This document shows, in pieces, positions 43,989 through 51,588 of a stretch of DNA of 64,000 nucleotides. This DNA is from Brevibacterium permense (lineage in GTDB: Bacteria > Actinomycetota > Actinomycetes > Actinomycetales > Brevibacteriaceae), in NCBI RefSeq assembly GCF_013280495.1, contig NZ_JABSSX010000010.1, positions 1 through 64,000 on the forward strand, in the 5' to 3' direction. The position numbers were made by a program, and so were the translations under genes. The stretch's first letter is position 1. The number at the start of each line of letters is the position of its first letter. The notes under the pieces were generated by a model. The model made no database searches and was not told the origin of the DNA. It worked only from the letters and a program-made list of their open reading frames with translations.

Positions 43989-44052
43989 ACGGCCCAGTTG
44001 AAGTCGAAGAACACACATTTGAACATGTGCTGTGCGACTTCAACTGGGCCGT
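43989..44052. terminator. 18-bp-stem bidirectional terminator
   Basis: Arms 43989-44006 and 44035-44052 pair perfectly over 18 bp (ACGGCCCAGTTGAAGTCG). The loop holds weaker CACA/TGTG pairing. It sits between the convergent crcB2 and Old Yellow Enzyme genes. Confidence 0.8.
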
Positions 44053-44094
44053 CAGCGTATGAGCGGCGAGCCGCTCCAGCGAATTGAGCTCAGC

Positions 44095-45171
44095 TCACTG
44101 ATAGGCGCGGTGGTACTGAGCCGGGCGGTAGTCGATGTCGAAGCGCAGTGCGTCGGCGGCGCGCAGCGCGAAGTTCGGGTCACGCAGGTGTTCGCGGCCC
44201 ACGAGGATCGCATCGGCCTGACCGGTGGCCAGAATGTGCTCGCCCTGGAACGGTTCGTTGATCATTCCCACTGCCGCGGTCGGCAGCCCCGATCCCTGCC
44301 GCACGCCGGCGGCCAGGGTCGTCTGGTAGCCGGGACCGACGGGAATCGACGCCATCACATTGCCGCCGGAGGAGACGTCGATGAGGTCGACGCCGTGTTC
44401 CTTGAGCCATCCGGCGACCTTGACAGTGTCATCGAGTGTGAACCCGCCGTCGGTCCAGTCCGTCGCGGACAGGCGCACGAACACGGGAACGTCCTCGCCC
44501 ACCTCGGTCCGGGTGGCATCGACGATCTCGAGCAGCAGTCGGGCCCGGTTCTCCAAAGTTCCGCCGTAGGAGTCGGTGCGCGTATTGCTCAGGGGCGACA
44601 GGAACTCATGGAGGAGGTACCCGTGTGCACCATGGATCTCGACGAAGTCGAACCCGGCCTCGATCGCCCGACGGGCCGAGGACCGGAAGGCCGCGACCAC
44701 CTCGGCGATCTCCGTCTCAGTCAGGGCACGCGGTTCGGCGAGGCCCTCGAAGGCCAACGCGGACGGAGCCACGGTCTGCCAACCACCTTCGTCGACGGGC
44801 AGGCTGCCGTCGTGGTCGGTCCCCCACTCGGGATATGTCGAGGCCTTGCGGCCGGCGTGGGCGAGCTGGATGCCCGCGGCGGCGCCCTGCGAGTGAAGGA
44901 AGTCGACGATGGGGGCGAAGGCGTCGCGCTGCGCGTCGTTCCACAACCCCAGGTCCTTCGCCGAGATCCGCCCCTCGGGAGTGACGCCGGTGGCTTCGAC
45001 GATGACGGCTCCCGCGCCTCCCCTGGCCATGGCGCCGTAGTGGACGGTGTGCCAGGAGACAGGAACGCCGTCGAGAGCCTCGACGGAGTACTGGCACATG
45101 GGCGGAACCCAGATCCGATTGCGGAAGGTCAGCCCGCGCAGAGTGAGCGGTTCGAACAGCAGATGAGACAT
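44095..45171 (-). CDS. Old Yellow Enzyme family NADH:flavin oxidoreductase (YqjM/NamA-like)
   Basis: A 358-residue FMN-dependent ene-reductase of the YqjM-like class. WVPPMCQYSVEALDGVPVSWH carries the class Cys, followed by GIQLAHAGRKAST, FDFVEIHGAHGYLLHEFLSPLSN and C-terminal DAILVGREHLRDPNFALRAA. It would reduce activated C=C bonds such as enones. It is divergent from the ArsR-type regulator gene; three TTCGTAC repeats lie in the shared promoter region. An adjacent BVMO locus suggests a broader enone/ketone pathway. Confidence 0.9.
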   Translation of the reverse strand: MSHLLFEPLTLRGLTFRNRIWVPPMCQYSVEALDGVPVSWHTVHYGAMARGGAGAVIVEATGVTPEGRISAKDLGLWNDAQRDAFAPIVDFLHSQGAAAGIQLAHAGRKASTYPEWGTDHDGSLPVDEGGWQTVAPSALAFEGLAEPRALTETEIAEVVAAFRSSARRAIEAGFDFVEIHGAHGYLLHEFLSPLSNTRTDSYGGTLENRARLLLEIVDATRTEVGEDVPVFVRLSATDWTDGGFTLDDTVKVAGWLKEHGVDLIDVSSGGNVMASIPVGPGYQTTLAAGVRQGSGLPTAAVGMINEPFQGEHILATGQADAILVGREHLRDPNFALRAADALRFDIDYRPAQYHRAYQ

Positions 45172-45219
45172 GACACCTCGTGATCTCGTCGAGAATGATC
45201 GTCCAGAAGTATGAGATTC

Positions 45220-45278
45220 TTCGTACTTAGAGTTCGAACTCTACTACGATGAATTTCGTACTACCAAATGTTTCGTAC
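45220..45278. promoter_or_regulatory. Three TTCGTAC repeats in the OYE/ArsR promoter region
   Basis: TTCGTAC occurs at 45220-45226, 45255-45261 and 45272-45278. The palindrome GTTCGAAC is at 45232-45239. The repeats sit in an AT-rich patch between the divergent genes, where the ArsR-type protein should bind. Confidence 0.55.
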
Positions 45279-45370
45279 AATGGGGAGATAACGCGCTGCA
45301 TGTGATCGGTGGCTGTTCAGATGACATCCACCGACGCTGACCGACACGATGGCGAGAAGGGAGGGTCCTT

Positions 45371-45715
45371 ATGCGCACACTCGACCACCCCAGCAGGGGC
45401 GAGATGAGACTCGACGCGGTTCTGGCTGCACTGGCCGACCCGGTCCGTCGCACCGTCGCCTGCAAGCTCAACGACGCATTCGGCGATCATGCGTGTGCGA
45501 CCTTCGAGCTGCCGGTGTCGAAGTCGACGGCGACGTATCACTTCCGCACCCTGCGCGAAGCCGGCGTGATCCGACAGGAATATGAGGGCACGAAGATCAT
45601 GAATACCCTGCGCAAGGACGATCTCGATGCCCGCTTCCCCGGCCTCCTCGACGCCGTGTTCGCCGCCCAGAACATCGAACGCGCCGAGGCGACCGCCCCC
45701 GAATCTCGCGACTGA
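45371..45715 (+). CDS. ArsR-type winged-helix regulator
   Basis: A 114-residue helix-turn-helix protein. LDAVLAALADPVRRTVACKL starts the domain, the recognition helix is in VSKSTATYHFRTLREAGVIRQEYEG, and the wing ends with IMNTLRKDDL. No obvious metal-binding Cys pair of the CVC type is present, so it probably senses a small organic molecule or redox signal. GGGAGGG precedes the ATG. It is divergent from the Old Yellow Enzyme gene, its likely target. Its last ~80 bases are duplicated at 49214-49311. Confidence 0.88.
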   Translation: MRTLDHPSRGEMRLDAVLAALADPVRRTVACKLNDAFGDHACATFELPVSKSTATYHFRTLREAGVIRQEYEGTKIMNTLRKDDLDARFPGLLDAVFAAQNIERAEATAPESRD

Positions 45716-45730
45716 CCCGGCCGCGTCGCC
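45633..45730 (+). repeat. 98-bp direct repeat, copy 1 (3' end of the ArsR-type gene)
   Basis: This segment matches 49214-49311 at about 93 of 98 positions. It covers the last 27 codons of the ArsR-type gene plus about 15 bp after its stop. Both copies are followed by a long hairpin of related sequence. Confidence 0.88.
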
Positions 45731-45772
45731 ACAGCGCCTGCACGAACAGGCACCTGTGCCCGCGAACGACAG

Positions 45773-45831
45773 TTAAGTGTGCTCAGATTGCACGCTACTG
45801 GCGAGTAGACGTGCAATCTGAGCACACTTAA
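45773..45831. terminator. 22-bp-stem terminator after the ArsR-type gene
   Basis: Perfect 22-bp arms 45773-45794 and 45810-45831, half-site TTAAGTGTGCTCAGATTGCA, with a 15-nt loop that includes GCGAGTAGA. It is related in arm and loop sequence to the hairpin at 49388-49450. Confidence 0.82.
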
Positions 45832-45857
45832 GTCGCATTCAGCCCAATGGCCAGTCC

Positions 45858-47537
45858 TCAGGCAACACCTTCGCACGATTTCTCAGTATGCTCACGATCG
45901 AACTCGAAGCCGACGTAGCCGTCGCGCTTGACCTCGTCCCACTTCTCCAGATATGTGGGAACGCCACCCGAATAGTTGAGCATCTGCGCGGGCTTGCCGG
46001 GAACGTTGGCGCCCCAGAACCACGACTTTGCCTTGGGGAACAGGGAATTGACGAATAGGTCGTCGACATGGGCACGCCACTCCCGCTCGACCTCGACGGT
46101 GGACTCGAAGCGCGAGATGCCTTTTTCCTTGATCCAGCCGAGGAAGTCCGCAACCATATCCCCCTGACGCTCCGCCGATGTCGGTCCGTTGCAGAAGCCG
46201 GAGGGGCTCTGTGGACCGTAGAGGAACATGAGATTCGGAAATCCATTCGTCGACAGCCCCATGTAGGTGTCGACTCCAGTCGCCCATTTGTCTCGCAGCA
46301 GCTGTCCGTCAGCTTCGATGTCAATGGCGTTGATGCCGCCACTGTTGTTGTCGAAGCCGGTGGCCAGGATGAGGACATCGCACTCGATGACGTCTTCGGG
46401 GGTCTCGACGCCGTGGGGAAGGACCCGGGTGATCGGGGTCTCGTTGGAGTCCTTGAGCTCGACGTTGTCCTGGTTGTATACGTCAAAGTAGTTCTGTTCG
46501 AGTGAGGGACGTTTGACTCCGAATGGGTGCGGCGGGGTTGCCGGTGCGAGCATCTCAGCGGTCTTCGGATCTTTCACACGCTCGTGTATCTTCGAACGCC
46601 AGAAGGAATAGAAGGTGTGGTTGGCCTCTTCGTCGTTCAGGATGTCCTGATAGTTGCCGAGCCACAGAGGCATTCCGCCTTCTTCCCACATCTGCTCATA
46701 TGTCGACGTCCGCTCATCATCCGGCGTGTCCGCGGCATTCTGCGGGATGAAGTAGAAGTCGAATCCTGCGAACGACGTGTCACGAATACAGAAGCGCTCC
46801 TCCATATTCTCGCGGATTCGATCATTGTCCTTGGCCGACAATTGCTGCTGCCGCATCGGCAGGGCGAGATTCGGTGTGCGCTGGAAGACTGTGAGGTTTT
46901 CAGCCACTGCTGCGGCCTCCTGAATGACCTGGACACCAGATGAACCGGTACCCATGACGACCACCCGCTTGCCGGCCAAGTCCAGGCCTCCTTGCGGCCA
47001 ACGTGCGGTGTGGTGGCACTCCCCCTCGAAGCTGTCCAGGCCCTCGATATTCGGGTAGAGAGGCTTCGCGCCGAAGCCGGTGGCAACGATGACCATGCGA
47101 GCCCGTTGTTCGAGACCTTGCGATGATCGCACCGTCCATTCTTTGGCGATTTCGTCCCACTTGCACGATTCGACAAAGGTGTTGAACGTGATGTCGTGGG
47201 ACAGGTCGAGCTGCGAGTCGACGTATTCGAAGTAGTCGCGCAGTCCATCCGAGTCAGGGTAGAGCTCCTTGAAATCGTAGGTCTTCCAGAGATCCTTGTA
47301 TTGAAACTGGTAGACCTGACCGGTGCTGTCCGTGCGGGCGCCCGGGTAGCAGTTCCACCACCAGATGCCGCCCAATCCGCCGGCCGCATCCCAGACCTTG
47401 ACATCGAACCCCTGCTCGCGCAGACGGTCGAGCAGATACAGGCCGGAGAATCCCCCGCCCACAATGAGGGTGTCGAGGACTCCGGTCTCGTCCGCGTTCG
47501 TGTGCTCCTTTGTCGGTGCAGGCATTGTTGACGTCAT
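45858..47537 (-). CDS. Baeyer-Villiger monooxygenase (cyclohexanone-monooxygenase type)
   Basis: A 559-residue type I BVMO. The FAD-binding GGGFSG is near residue 27. GGIWWWNCYPGARTD, the BVMO fingerprint FEGECHHTARWP (~166-177) and the NADPH-binding VVMGTGSSGVQVIQEAA follow, and the C-terminal STNGFPNLMFLYGPQSP and GFCNGP blocks are typical of cyclic-ketone enzymes. It inserts oxygen into a ketone to give an ester or lactone using NADPH and O2. GAAGGAGGAG precedes the ATG. An SMP-30 lactonase gene lies upstream on the same strand. Brevibacterium is known for such enzymes. Confidence 0.92.
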   Translation of the reverse strand: MTSTMPAPTKEHTNADETGVLDTLIVGGGFSGLYLLDRLREQGFDVKVWDAAGGLGGIWWWNCYPGARTDSTGQVYQFQYKDLWKTYDFKELYPDSDGLRDYFEYVDSQLDLSHDITFNTFVESCKWDEIAKEWTVRSSQGLEQRARMVIVATGFGAKPLYPNIEGLDSFEGECHHTARWPQGGLDLAGKRVVVMGTGSSGVQVIQEAAAVAENLTVFQRTPNLALPMRQQQLSAKDNDRIRENMEERFCIRDTSFAGFDFYFIPQNAADTPDDERTSTYEQMWEEGGMPLWLGNYQDILNDEEANHTFYSFWRSKIHERVKDPKTAEMLAPATPPHPFGVKRPSLEQNYFDVYNQDNVELKDSNETPITRVLPHGVETPEDVIECDVLILATGFDNNSGGINAIDIEADGQLLRDKWATGVDTYMGLSTNGFPNLMFLYGPQSPSGFCNGPTSAERQGDMVADFLGWIKEKGISRFESTVEVEREWRAHVDDLFVNSLFPKAKSWFWGANVPGKPAQMLNYSGGVPTYLEKWDEVKRDGYVGFEFDREHTEKSCEGVA

Positions 47538-47650
47538 TGTCGTCTCCTCCTTCGAAGCCGGGTCAATCGGTCGTTCGTCTGCCCGGATGATTCGACGATA
47601 GATTCGCCGTCGACCCCCGCGGTGTCCTATATCGAGTCAGTCAGTCACCT

Positions 47651-47668
47651 TGTCGTCAACTGACGACA
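47651..47668. promoter_or_regulatory. Perfect inverted repeat upstream of the BVMO gene
   Basis: TGTCGTCA (47651-47658) and TGACGACA (47661-47668) form an 8-2-8 palindrome about 115 bp upstream of the BVMO start. This distance fits an activator site. The nearest activator-like gene, at 48897, is decayed. Confidence 0.55.
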
Positions 47669-47688
47669 GATGCCGTAGATCTCCATCC

Positions 47689-47701
47689 TCGCCGAGGCGG
47701 C
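47689..47701 (+). repeat. Intergenic motif TCGCCGAGGCGGC, copy 6
   Basis: Exact copy between the BVMO promoter region and the terminator of the lactonase gene. Confidence 0.5.
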
Positions 47702-47752
47702 TCAGCTCGTCCGTGCGGGAGCGAAGGCCCAGCCGCATCCGGGCACGACGAA

Positions 47753-47802
47753 AGGCGGTCGCACCGTCATCGATGTCGGCATCGATGACGGCACGACCGC
47801 CT
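47753..47802 (-). terminator. Terminator after the SMP-30 gene
   Basis: Compound inverted repeat. AGGCGGTCG (47753-47761) pairs with CGACCGCCT (47794-47802), and CGTCATCGATG pairs with CATCGATGACG inside, with a TCGG loop. It lies 33 bp past the lactonase stop, so the BVMO gene probably has its own promoter as well. Confidence 0.75.
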
Positions 47803-47834
47803 CGGCAGGGTGTCCCAAGCGTCGGCTGTAGGAC

Positions 47835-48734
47835 TCAGGGCCTGCCTGCGTGAGGGACGTCGACGGTTGTTGCGAGCATGCGTCCCTCGCGCGCTTTGCT
47901 GCGTGCGCCTTCATCCCAGTCGGGGGCCGCACACAGGAAGAGCGTCTTGCCGTCCTCGCCTCCGAGCGCAACGGCGAAGATTCCGTCCGGGGCGGTATTG
48001 ACCTCCTCGAGAACCTTGCCGCCTTCGACGATGCGAGTGGCCTTCTGGTTGACGGTGTTGGCGATCCACACCGCGCCCTCTGCATCGAGCGCGAGCCCGT
48101 CAGGGACGATCGTCGCGGCTTCGATCCGCTTGGCGACGTTCGGCTCATCGCCGATCTCACCGAAGTTCGCGAAATCCCGCTTGTTGCCCAGCGTTCCATC
48201 CGCCTCGATGTCGAAGGCGGTGATCTTGTTGCCGAAGAGTTCGTTGATAATCAGGGTCTTCCCGCCAGGGGTGATGACCATGCCGTTCGGGAACGAGAGT
48301 CCGCTGGCGACGACCTGGGAGGTGCCGTCGGTGTTGACGAGGATGACATTGGCGAACTCGTGGTCGGCCCCGCCCATGAGGTCGAACCCGAATTCTCCGA
48401 CATAGGCCTGCCCGTTCTCCGCGACGACCATGTCGTTGGCGTGGCCGGAGCAGTGCGCGGAGATGTCGGCGTGCTCGACGAGCGATCCGTCGGTCTCGCG
48501 GCGGAGGATTTTGCGGTCCTTCATCGACACGATGAGCATCCGCCCATCCGGCAGCCAGCCCAGACCTGAGGGCTGCTGATCGACGACGGCGATTTCCTCG
48601 ATGCTCCCGTCGTCATTGACCGCGTTGACCGTGCACGTATAGAAGTCCACGAACCACAGTCGACCATCATGCCACCGCGGGCCCTCGAGGTAGGTGAATC
48701 CCTTGGCGACTTCCGAGATCTCGTTTCCACTCAT
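47835..48734 (-). CDS. SMP-30/gluconolactonase/LRE-family lactonase
   Basis: A 299-residue six-bladed beta-propeller. EGPRWHDGRLWFVDFYTCTV (metal-binding Glu), PSGLGWLPDGRMLIVS, HANDMVVAENGQAYVGEFGFD (metal-binding Asn), GLSFPNGMVITPGGKTLIINE (Asn/Asp face) and VPDGLALDAEGAVWIAN match the family. These Ca2+-type lactonases open lactones. Next to a BVMO, the natural role is hydrolysis of the lactone the BVMO makes. ATG 48734 is chosen; AGCAGGTG lies upstream. TAGAAT (48811-48806, minus strand) with TTGCCG 19 bp further up may be its promoter. Confidence 0.88.
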   Translation of the reverse strand: MSGNEISEVAKGFTYLEGPRWHDGRLWFVDFYTCTVNAVNDDGSIEEIAVVDQQPSGLGWLPDGRMLIVSMKDRKILRRETDGSLVEHADISAHCSGHANDMVVAENGQAYVGEFGFDLMGGADHEFANVILVNTDGTSQVVASGLSFPNGMVITPGGKTLIINELFGNKITAFDIEADGTLGNKRDFANFGEIGDEPNVAKRIEAATIVPDGLALDAEGAVWIANTVNQKATRIVEGGKVLEEVNTAPDGIFAVALGGEDGKTLFLCAAPDWDEGARSKAREGRMLATTVDVPHAGRP

Positions 48735-48896
48735 TGCGACACCTGCTTTCTGCTGTCCGTCTTTGCACTCACGGTGTGACACGGCCTCCCAGCCGCCGTT
48801 GTTGCATTCTAGGACACTTCGCTGCTGAAGCGGCAACTGTAGAATTGAAGGTCCCAGCCAAGGCCGTCAGTCATCGAACACATCGAGGTGTTGACA

Positions 48897-49213
48897 TTGA
48901 GCACAGCCGCTCGCCACAGAACCGCAGCCGCAGCAGAGCCTGTCGCTGACTTCGACGCGCAGGCGCTTCCTGATTCGGCGGCTATCCGGGCCGAGATCGA
49001 TCGGTCATGGCACCGTTGTCAGGTCATCGGAGTCAGCAGTTCCGCCAGATAGCTGCCCTTCACCGACGAAGGCATTCCGGACAGTCGGGTACTGTTGGCA
49101 GCCCGTCCGGTCCTCGACCGATTGTCGGCTCAGCTGCAGGACGCCTCGGTGACCATCATTTTGGCCGACCGAGACGCCCGCATCATCGGCCGTTGGGCAG
49201 GCAAGCGTGAGTT
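48897..49213 (+). pseudogene. Decayed AcoR-type (GAF) activator gene, N-terminal part
   Basis: Reads from TTG 48897: IRAEIDRSWHRCQVIGVSS, an in-frame TAG at about 49050, then LPFTDEGIPDSRVLLAARPV and LDRLSAQLQDASVTIILADR with DARIIGRWAGKR. This is the conserved N-terminus of AcoR/Fis-type regulators that activate catabolic operons. The GAF, AAA+ and Fis domains are missing because the sequence switches at 49214 to the duplicated tail of the ArsR-type gene. It is divergent from the SMP-30/BVMO genes, so it was probably their activator. Confidence 0.78.
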
Positions 49214-49311
49214 GCTTCCCCGGCCTCCTCCACGCCGTGTTCGCCGCCCAGGACATCGAACGCGCCGAGGCGACCGCCCCTGAATCTCGCGACTGACCCG
49301 CCCGAGTCGCC
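49214..49311 (+). repeat. 98-bp direct repeat, copy 2
   Basis: This copy of 45633-45730 carries the 3' end of the ArsR-type gene without its start, fused to the truncated activator. Five mismatches were counted over 98 bp. The pair brackets a 3.5-kb segment with the BVMO and lactonase genes. Confidence 0.88.
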
Positions 49312-49387
49312 TCCGCTCAGACGCGGCCGAAGCGGGCGAGCGACGCTCTCCCCTACGCAAGCAAGCCTCTCTCCTCCCGCTGACGAA

Positions 49388-49450
49388 ACTTAAGTGGGGC
49401 CAGATTGCCCGCTGCTTACGAGTAGACGAGCAATCTGGACCCACTTAAGT
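49388..49450. terminator. 21-bp-stem hairpin related to the one at 45773
   Basis: Arms 49388-49408 and 49430-49450 pair at 20 of 21 positions. The loop shares CGAGTAGACG with the hairpin at 45773-45831. Compared with that copy, two base pairs have changed on both arms (T-A to G-C, T-A to C-G), keeping the stem. It serves as terminator for the MFS gene. Confidence 0.8.
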
Positions 49451-49523
49451 CGCAATCGGGAGGACCGCGTCGTTCTGATTGAGCACCTCGACGTGGAAAT
49501 CGACGATGCCGTCAGACCGGGCG

Positions 49524-50993
49524 TCAGCTGCTGACCGGCTGCCTCTCCTGCCGGTCCTTGGCCCGACCGCGAGCGAGATCGACCAATCCGATGATTCCGG
49601 CGAAGACGATGACGAGCGCGATGAACCCGAAGCCCGCAACGATGGCGGCGCCGTAGCCGGCGAGAGGCTGGACGACGAAGAACACGGCGGTGACGATCGC
49701 GATGCCGATGGCCGTACCCACCCGCTGCCCGGTCTGCATCACACCGCCGGAGCTGCCCGCGTACTCGACGGGCACCTCGGCCAGAGTGAGCGTCTGGTTC
49801 GGGCTGATCGCCATTCCCTGCCCGAGGCCGGTGATCCCGAGCGTCAGCAGCAGCCACCAGATGCTGATCCCCCAGGCCTCATGTGCCAGTACGAGCATCG
49901 CCGAGGCGACGACCCCGGTCAGACCGATTGCGACCCCGAGGACGACCATCTTGCGACCGAAGGTGAGCACGACACGGCCGGCCGCCTGTGCGGCGATGGC
50001 CGAGAGCAGCGCCGAGGGCAGACCGACGAGGCCGGCATGGAGGGCGGGGAACCCGAGACCGTTCTGCAGGTAGAGCGCCACGATGACCCAGATGCCGGGC
50101 ATGCCGACGAAATACATGGACGTCAGCGACGCCCCGTAGGCGAAGCTGCGCGTCCGGAACAGCTGCATGTCGACCATCGGTGATCCGCCTCGGCGGGAGT
50201 ATCGGTTCTCCCATCGCACCCACAGCCAGACGACGGCGATGCCGACGGGGACGAGGGCATAGATCCAAGCACCTGCGCTGCGCTCGAGGAAGGGCAGCAT
50301 GACCAACAACGTACCCACGCCGAGCAGAACGAGCCCGACCGGATCGAAGTCGGCCCGGCGTCGGCCGTGCGAATCGGACTCGGTGCCGATGCCGACCCAG
50401 GCACTCTGCGGGAGCCAGAACCGGCCGAGAATGATTGCGGCCAAGGCGATCGGCACGTTGATGAGGAACGCCGAACGCCATCCCCATTCGTCGCCGAGGA
50501 CAGCGATGAGCCCACCGCCGAGGACGGGGCCGATGCCCACGGAGACGCCGACGATCGTGCCGAACATCCCGTAGGCGCGACCGCGCACCTTGCCGTGGAA
50601 GTACTGCTGGAGCATCCCCACGCCCTGAGGGCTGAGCAGACCGGAGCCGAGGCCCATGACGACACGGGCGACGTTGAGCACGAGCGGGTCCGGGGACAGA
50701 CCCGAGATGAGGGAGCCGAAGGCGAAGACACTGACGCCGATGACGAAGAGCCGACCACGTCCGAAGAGGTCGCCGGCTCGGCCGGCGGCGACGAGGAGCA
50801 CGCCGAAGGCGAGCGTATAGCCGGACAGAACCCACTGGATCGCCGAGTTCGAGGCGCCGATCGAGCGCTGCATGTCGGGGAGGATGACATTGACGATCGA
50901 GACGCTCAGCAGCGACATGAACATCGGGACGAGCATCACCGCCAGGATCTTGCGCTGCTCTGCCGTCATGACTGTCTCGGAAACATTACCCAT
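49524..50993 (-). CDS. MFS transporter, DHA2 (14-helix) family
   Basis: A 489-residue major facilitator. LVPMFMSLLSVSIVNVILPDMQ (helix 1), motif A AAGRAGDLFGRGRLFVIG, and FGTIVGVSVGIGPVLGGGLIAVLG (motif C region) with WRSAFLINVPIAL are typical of EmrB/QacA-type exporters. The C-terminus is basic. No regulator lies next to it except the decayed genes on its downstream side. The substrate is unknown. The start at 50993 could move to an in-frame ATG a few codons later. Confidence 0.88.
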   Translation of the reverse strand: MGNVSETVMTAEQRKILAVMLVPMFMSLLSVSIVNVILPDMQRSIGASNSAIQWVLSGYTLAFGVLLVAAGRAGDLFGRGRLFVIGVSVFAFGSLISGLSPDPLVLNVARVVMGLGSGLLSPQGVGMLQQYFHGKVRGRAYGMFGTIVGVSVGIGPVLGGGLIAVLGDEWGWRSAFLINVPIALAAIILGRFWLPQSAWVGIGTESDSHGRRRADFDPVGLVLLGVGTLLVMLPFLERSAGAWIYALVPVGIAVVWLWVRWENRYSRRGGSPMVDMQLFRTRSFAYGASLTSMYFVGMPGIWVIVALYLQNGLGFPALHAGLVGLPSALLSAIAAQAAGRVVLTFGRKMVVLGVAIGLTGVVASAMLVLAHEAWGISIWWLLLTLGITGLGQGMAISPNQTLTLAEVPVEYAGSSGGVMQTGQRVGTAIGIAIVTAVFFVVQPLAGYGAAIVAGFGFIALVIVFAGIIGLVDLARGRAKDRQERQPVSS

Positions 50994-51028
50994 TCATATA
51001 GTTCTACGCCGCCCTGCCGACAAGCACA

Positions 51029-51072
51029 ATCGGCCTCCGTGGTGCGTTTGCTCACGCGCCACGGAGGCCGAT
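51029..51072 (-). terminator. Terminator after the DUF3151 gene
   Basis: Perfect 14-bp arms ATCGGCCTCCGTGG (51029-51042) with 51059-51072, with GCG/CGC pairing inside the loop, 33 bp past the stop codon. Confidence 0.78.
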
Positions 51073-51104
51073 GTATCCGCCGACGGTGCGGCGGGCCTGC
51101 TCCC

Positions 51105-51566
51105 TTACTCCCCGCGGCCGATGGCGTCCACGGCTGTCGGGTCGGAGGAGTGCAGGAACTCCTCGATGCGCGCGGCCTCTTCGCCTTCGCCGATCGCTCC
51201 GGCGGCACGGCCGAGGGCGTAGAGCGCACGGAGGAATCCGCGGTTGACTTCGTGCGAGTACGGGATCGGGCCGGCACCGCGCCATCCGGCCGCACGCAGG
51301 GCGTCCAGTCCGCGGTGGTAGCCGACACGGGCGTAGGCATAGGCATCGACGAGGCGGCCTTCCCGGTGCGCCTCATCGGCGAGTTCGGCCCACGCCAGGG
51401 ACGAAGCCGGCAGTGCCGCGGCCACGTCGATAGGCTCTTCACCGGCATCGATGCGCGTGCGGGCCTCGACATCCGGGTGATCCTCGGGCAGGTAGGTCGG
51501 CTGCGGGCCGAGCTGGCTCGCATCCAGATTGCCGATGTGCGATGGGTTGCCGATGGGCTGGGTCAT
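51105..51566 (-). CDS. DUF3151 family protein
   Basis: A 153-residue protein of the actinobacterial DUF3151 family. LGPQPTYLPEDHPDVEAR, AALPASSLAWAELADEA, AYAYARVGYHRGLDALRAAGWRG and PYSHEVNRGFLRALYALGRAAGAIGE are the conserved blocks. Helical repeats resembling TPR are suggested. The function is unknown. AAGGAGA lies before ATG 51566. It is followed by its own terminator, and sits 22 bp downstream of the GDPD-like gene on the same strand. Confidence 0.92.
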   Translation of the reverse strand: MTQPIGNPSHIGNLDASQLGPQPTYLPEDHPDVEARTRIDAGEEPIDVAAALPASSLAWAELADEAHREGRLVDAYAYARVGYHRGLDALRAAGWRGAGPIPYSHEVNRGFLRALYALGRAAGAIGEGEEAARIEEFLHSSDPTAVDAIGRGE

Positions 51567-51588
51567 TGCGTCTCCTTGGTAGTCGGGG

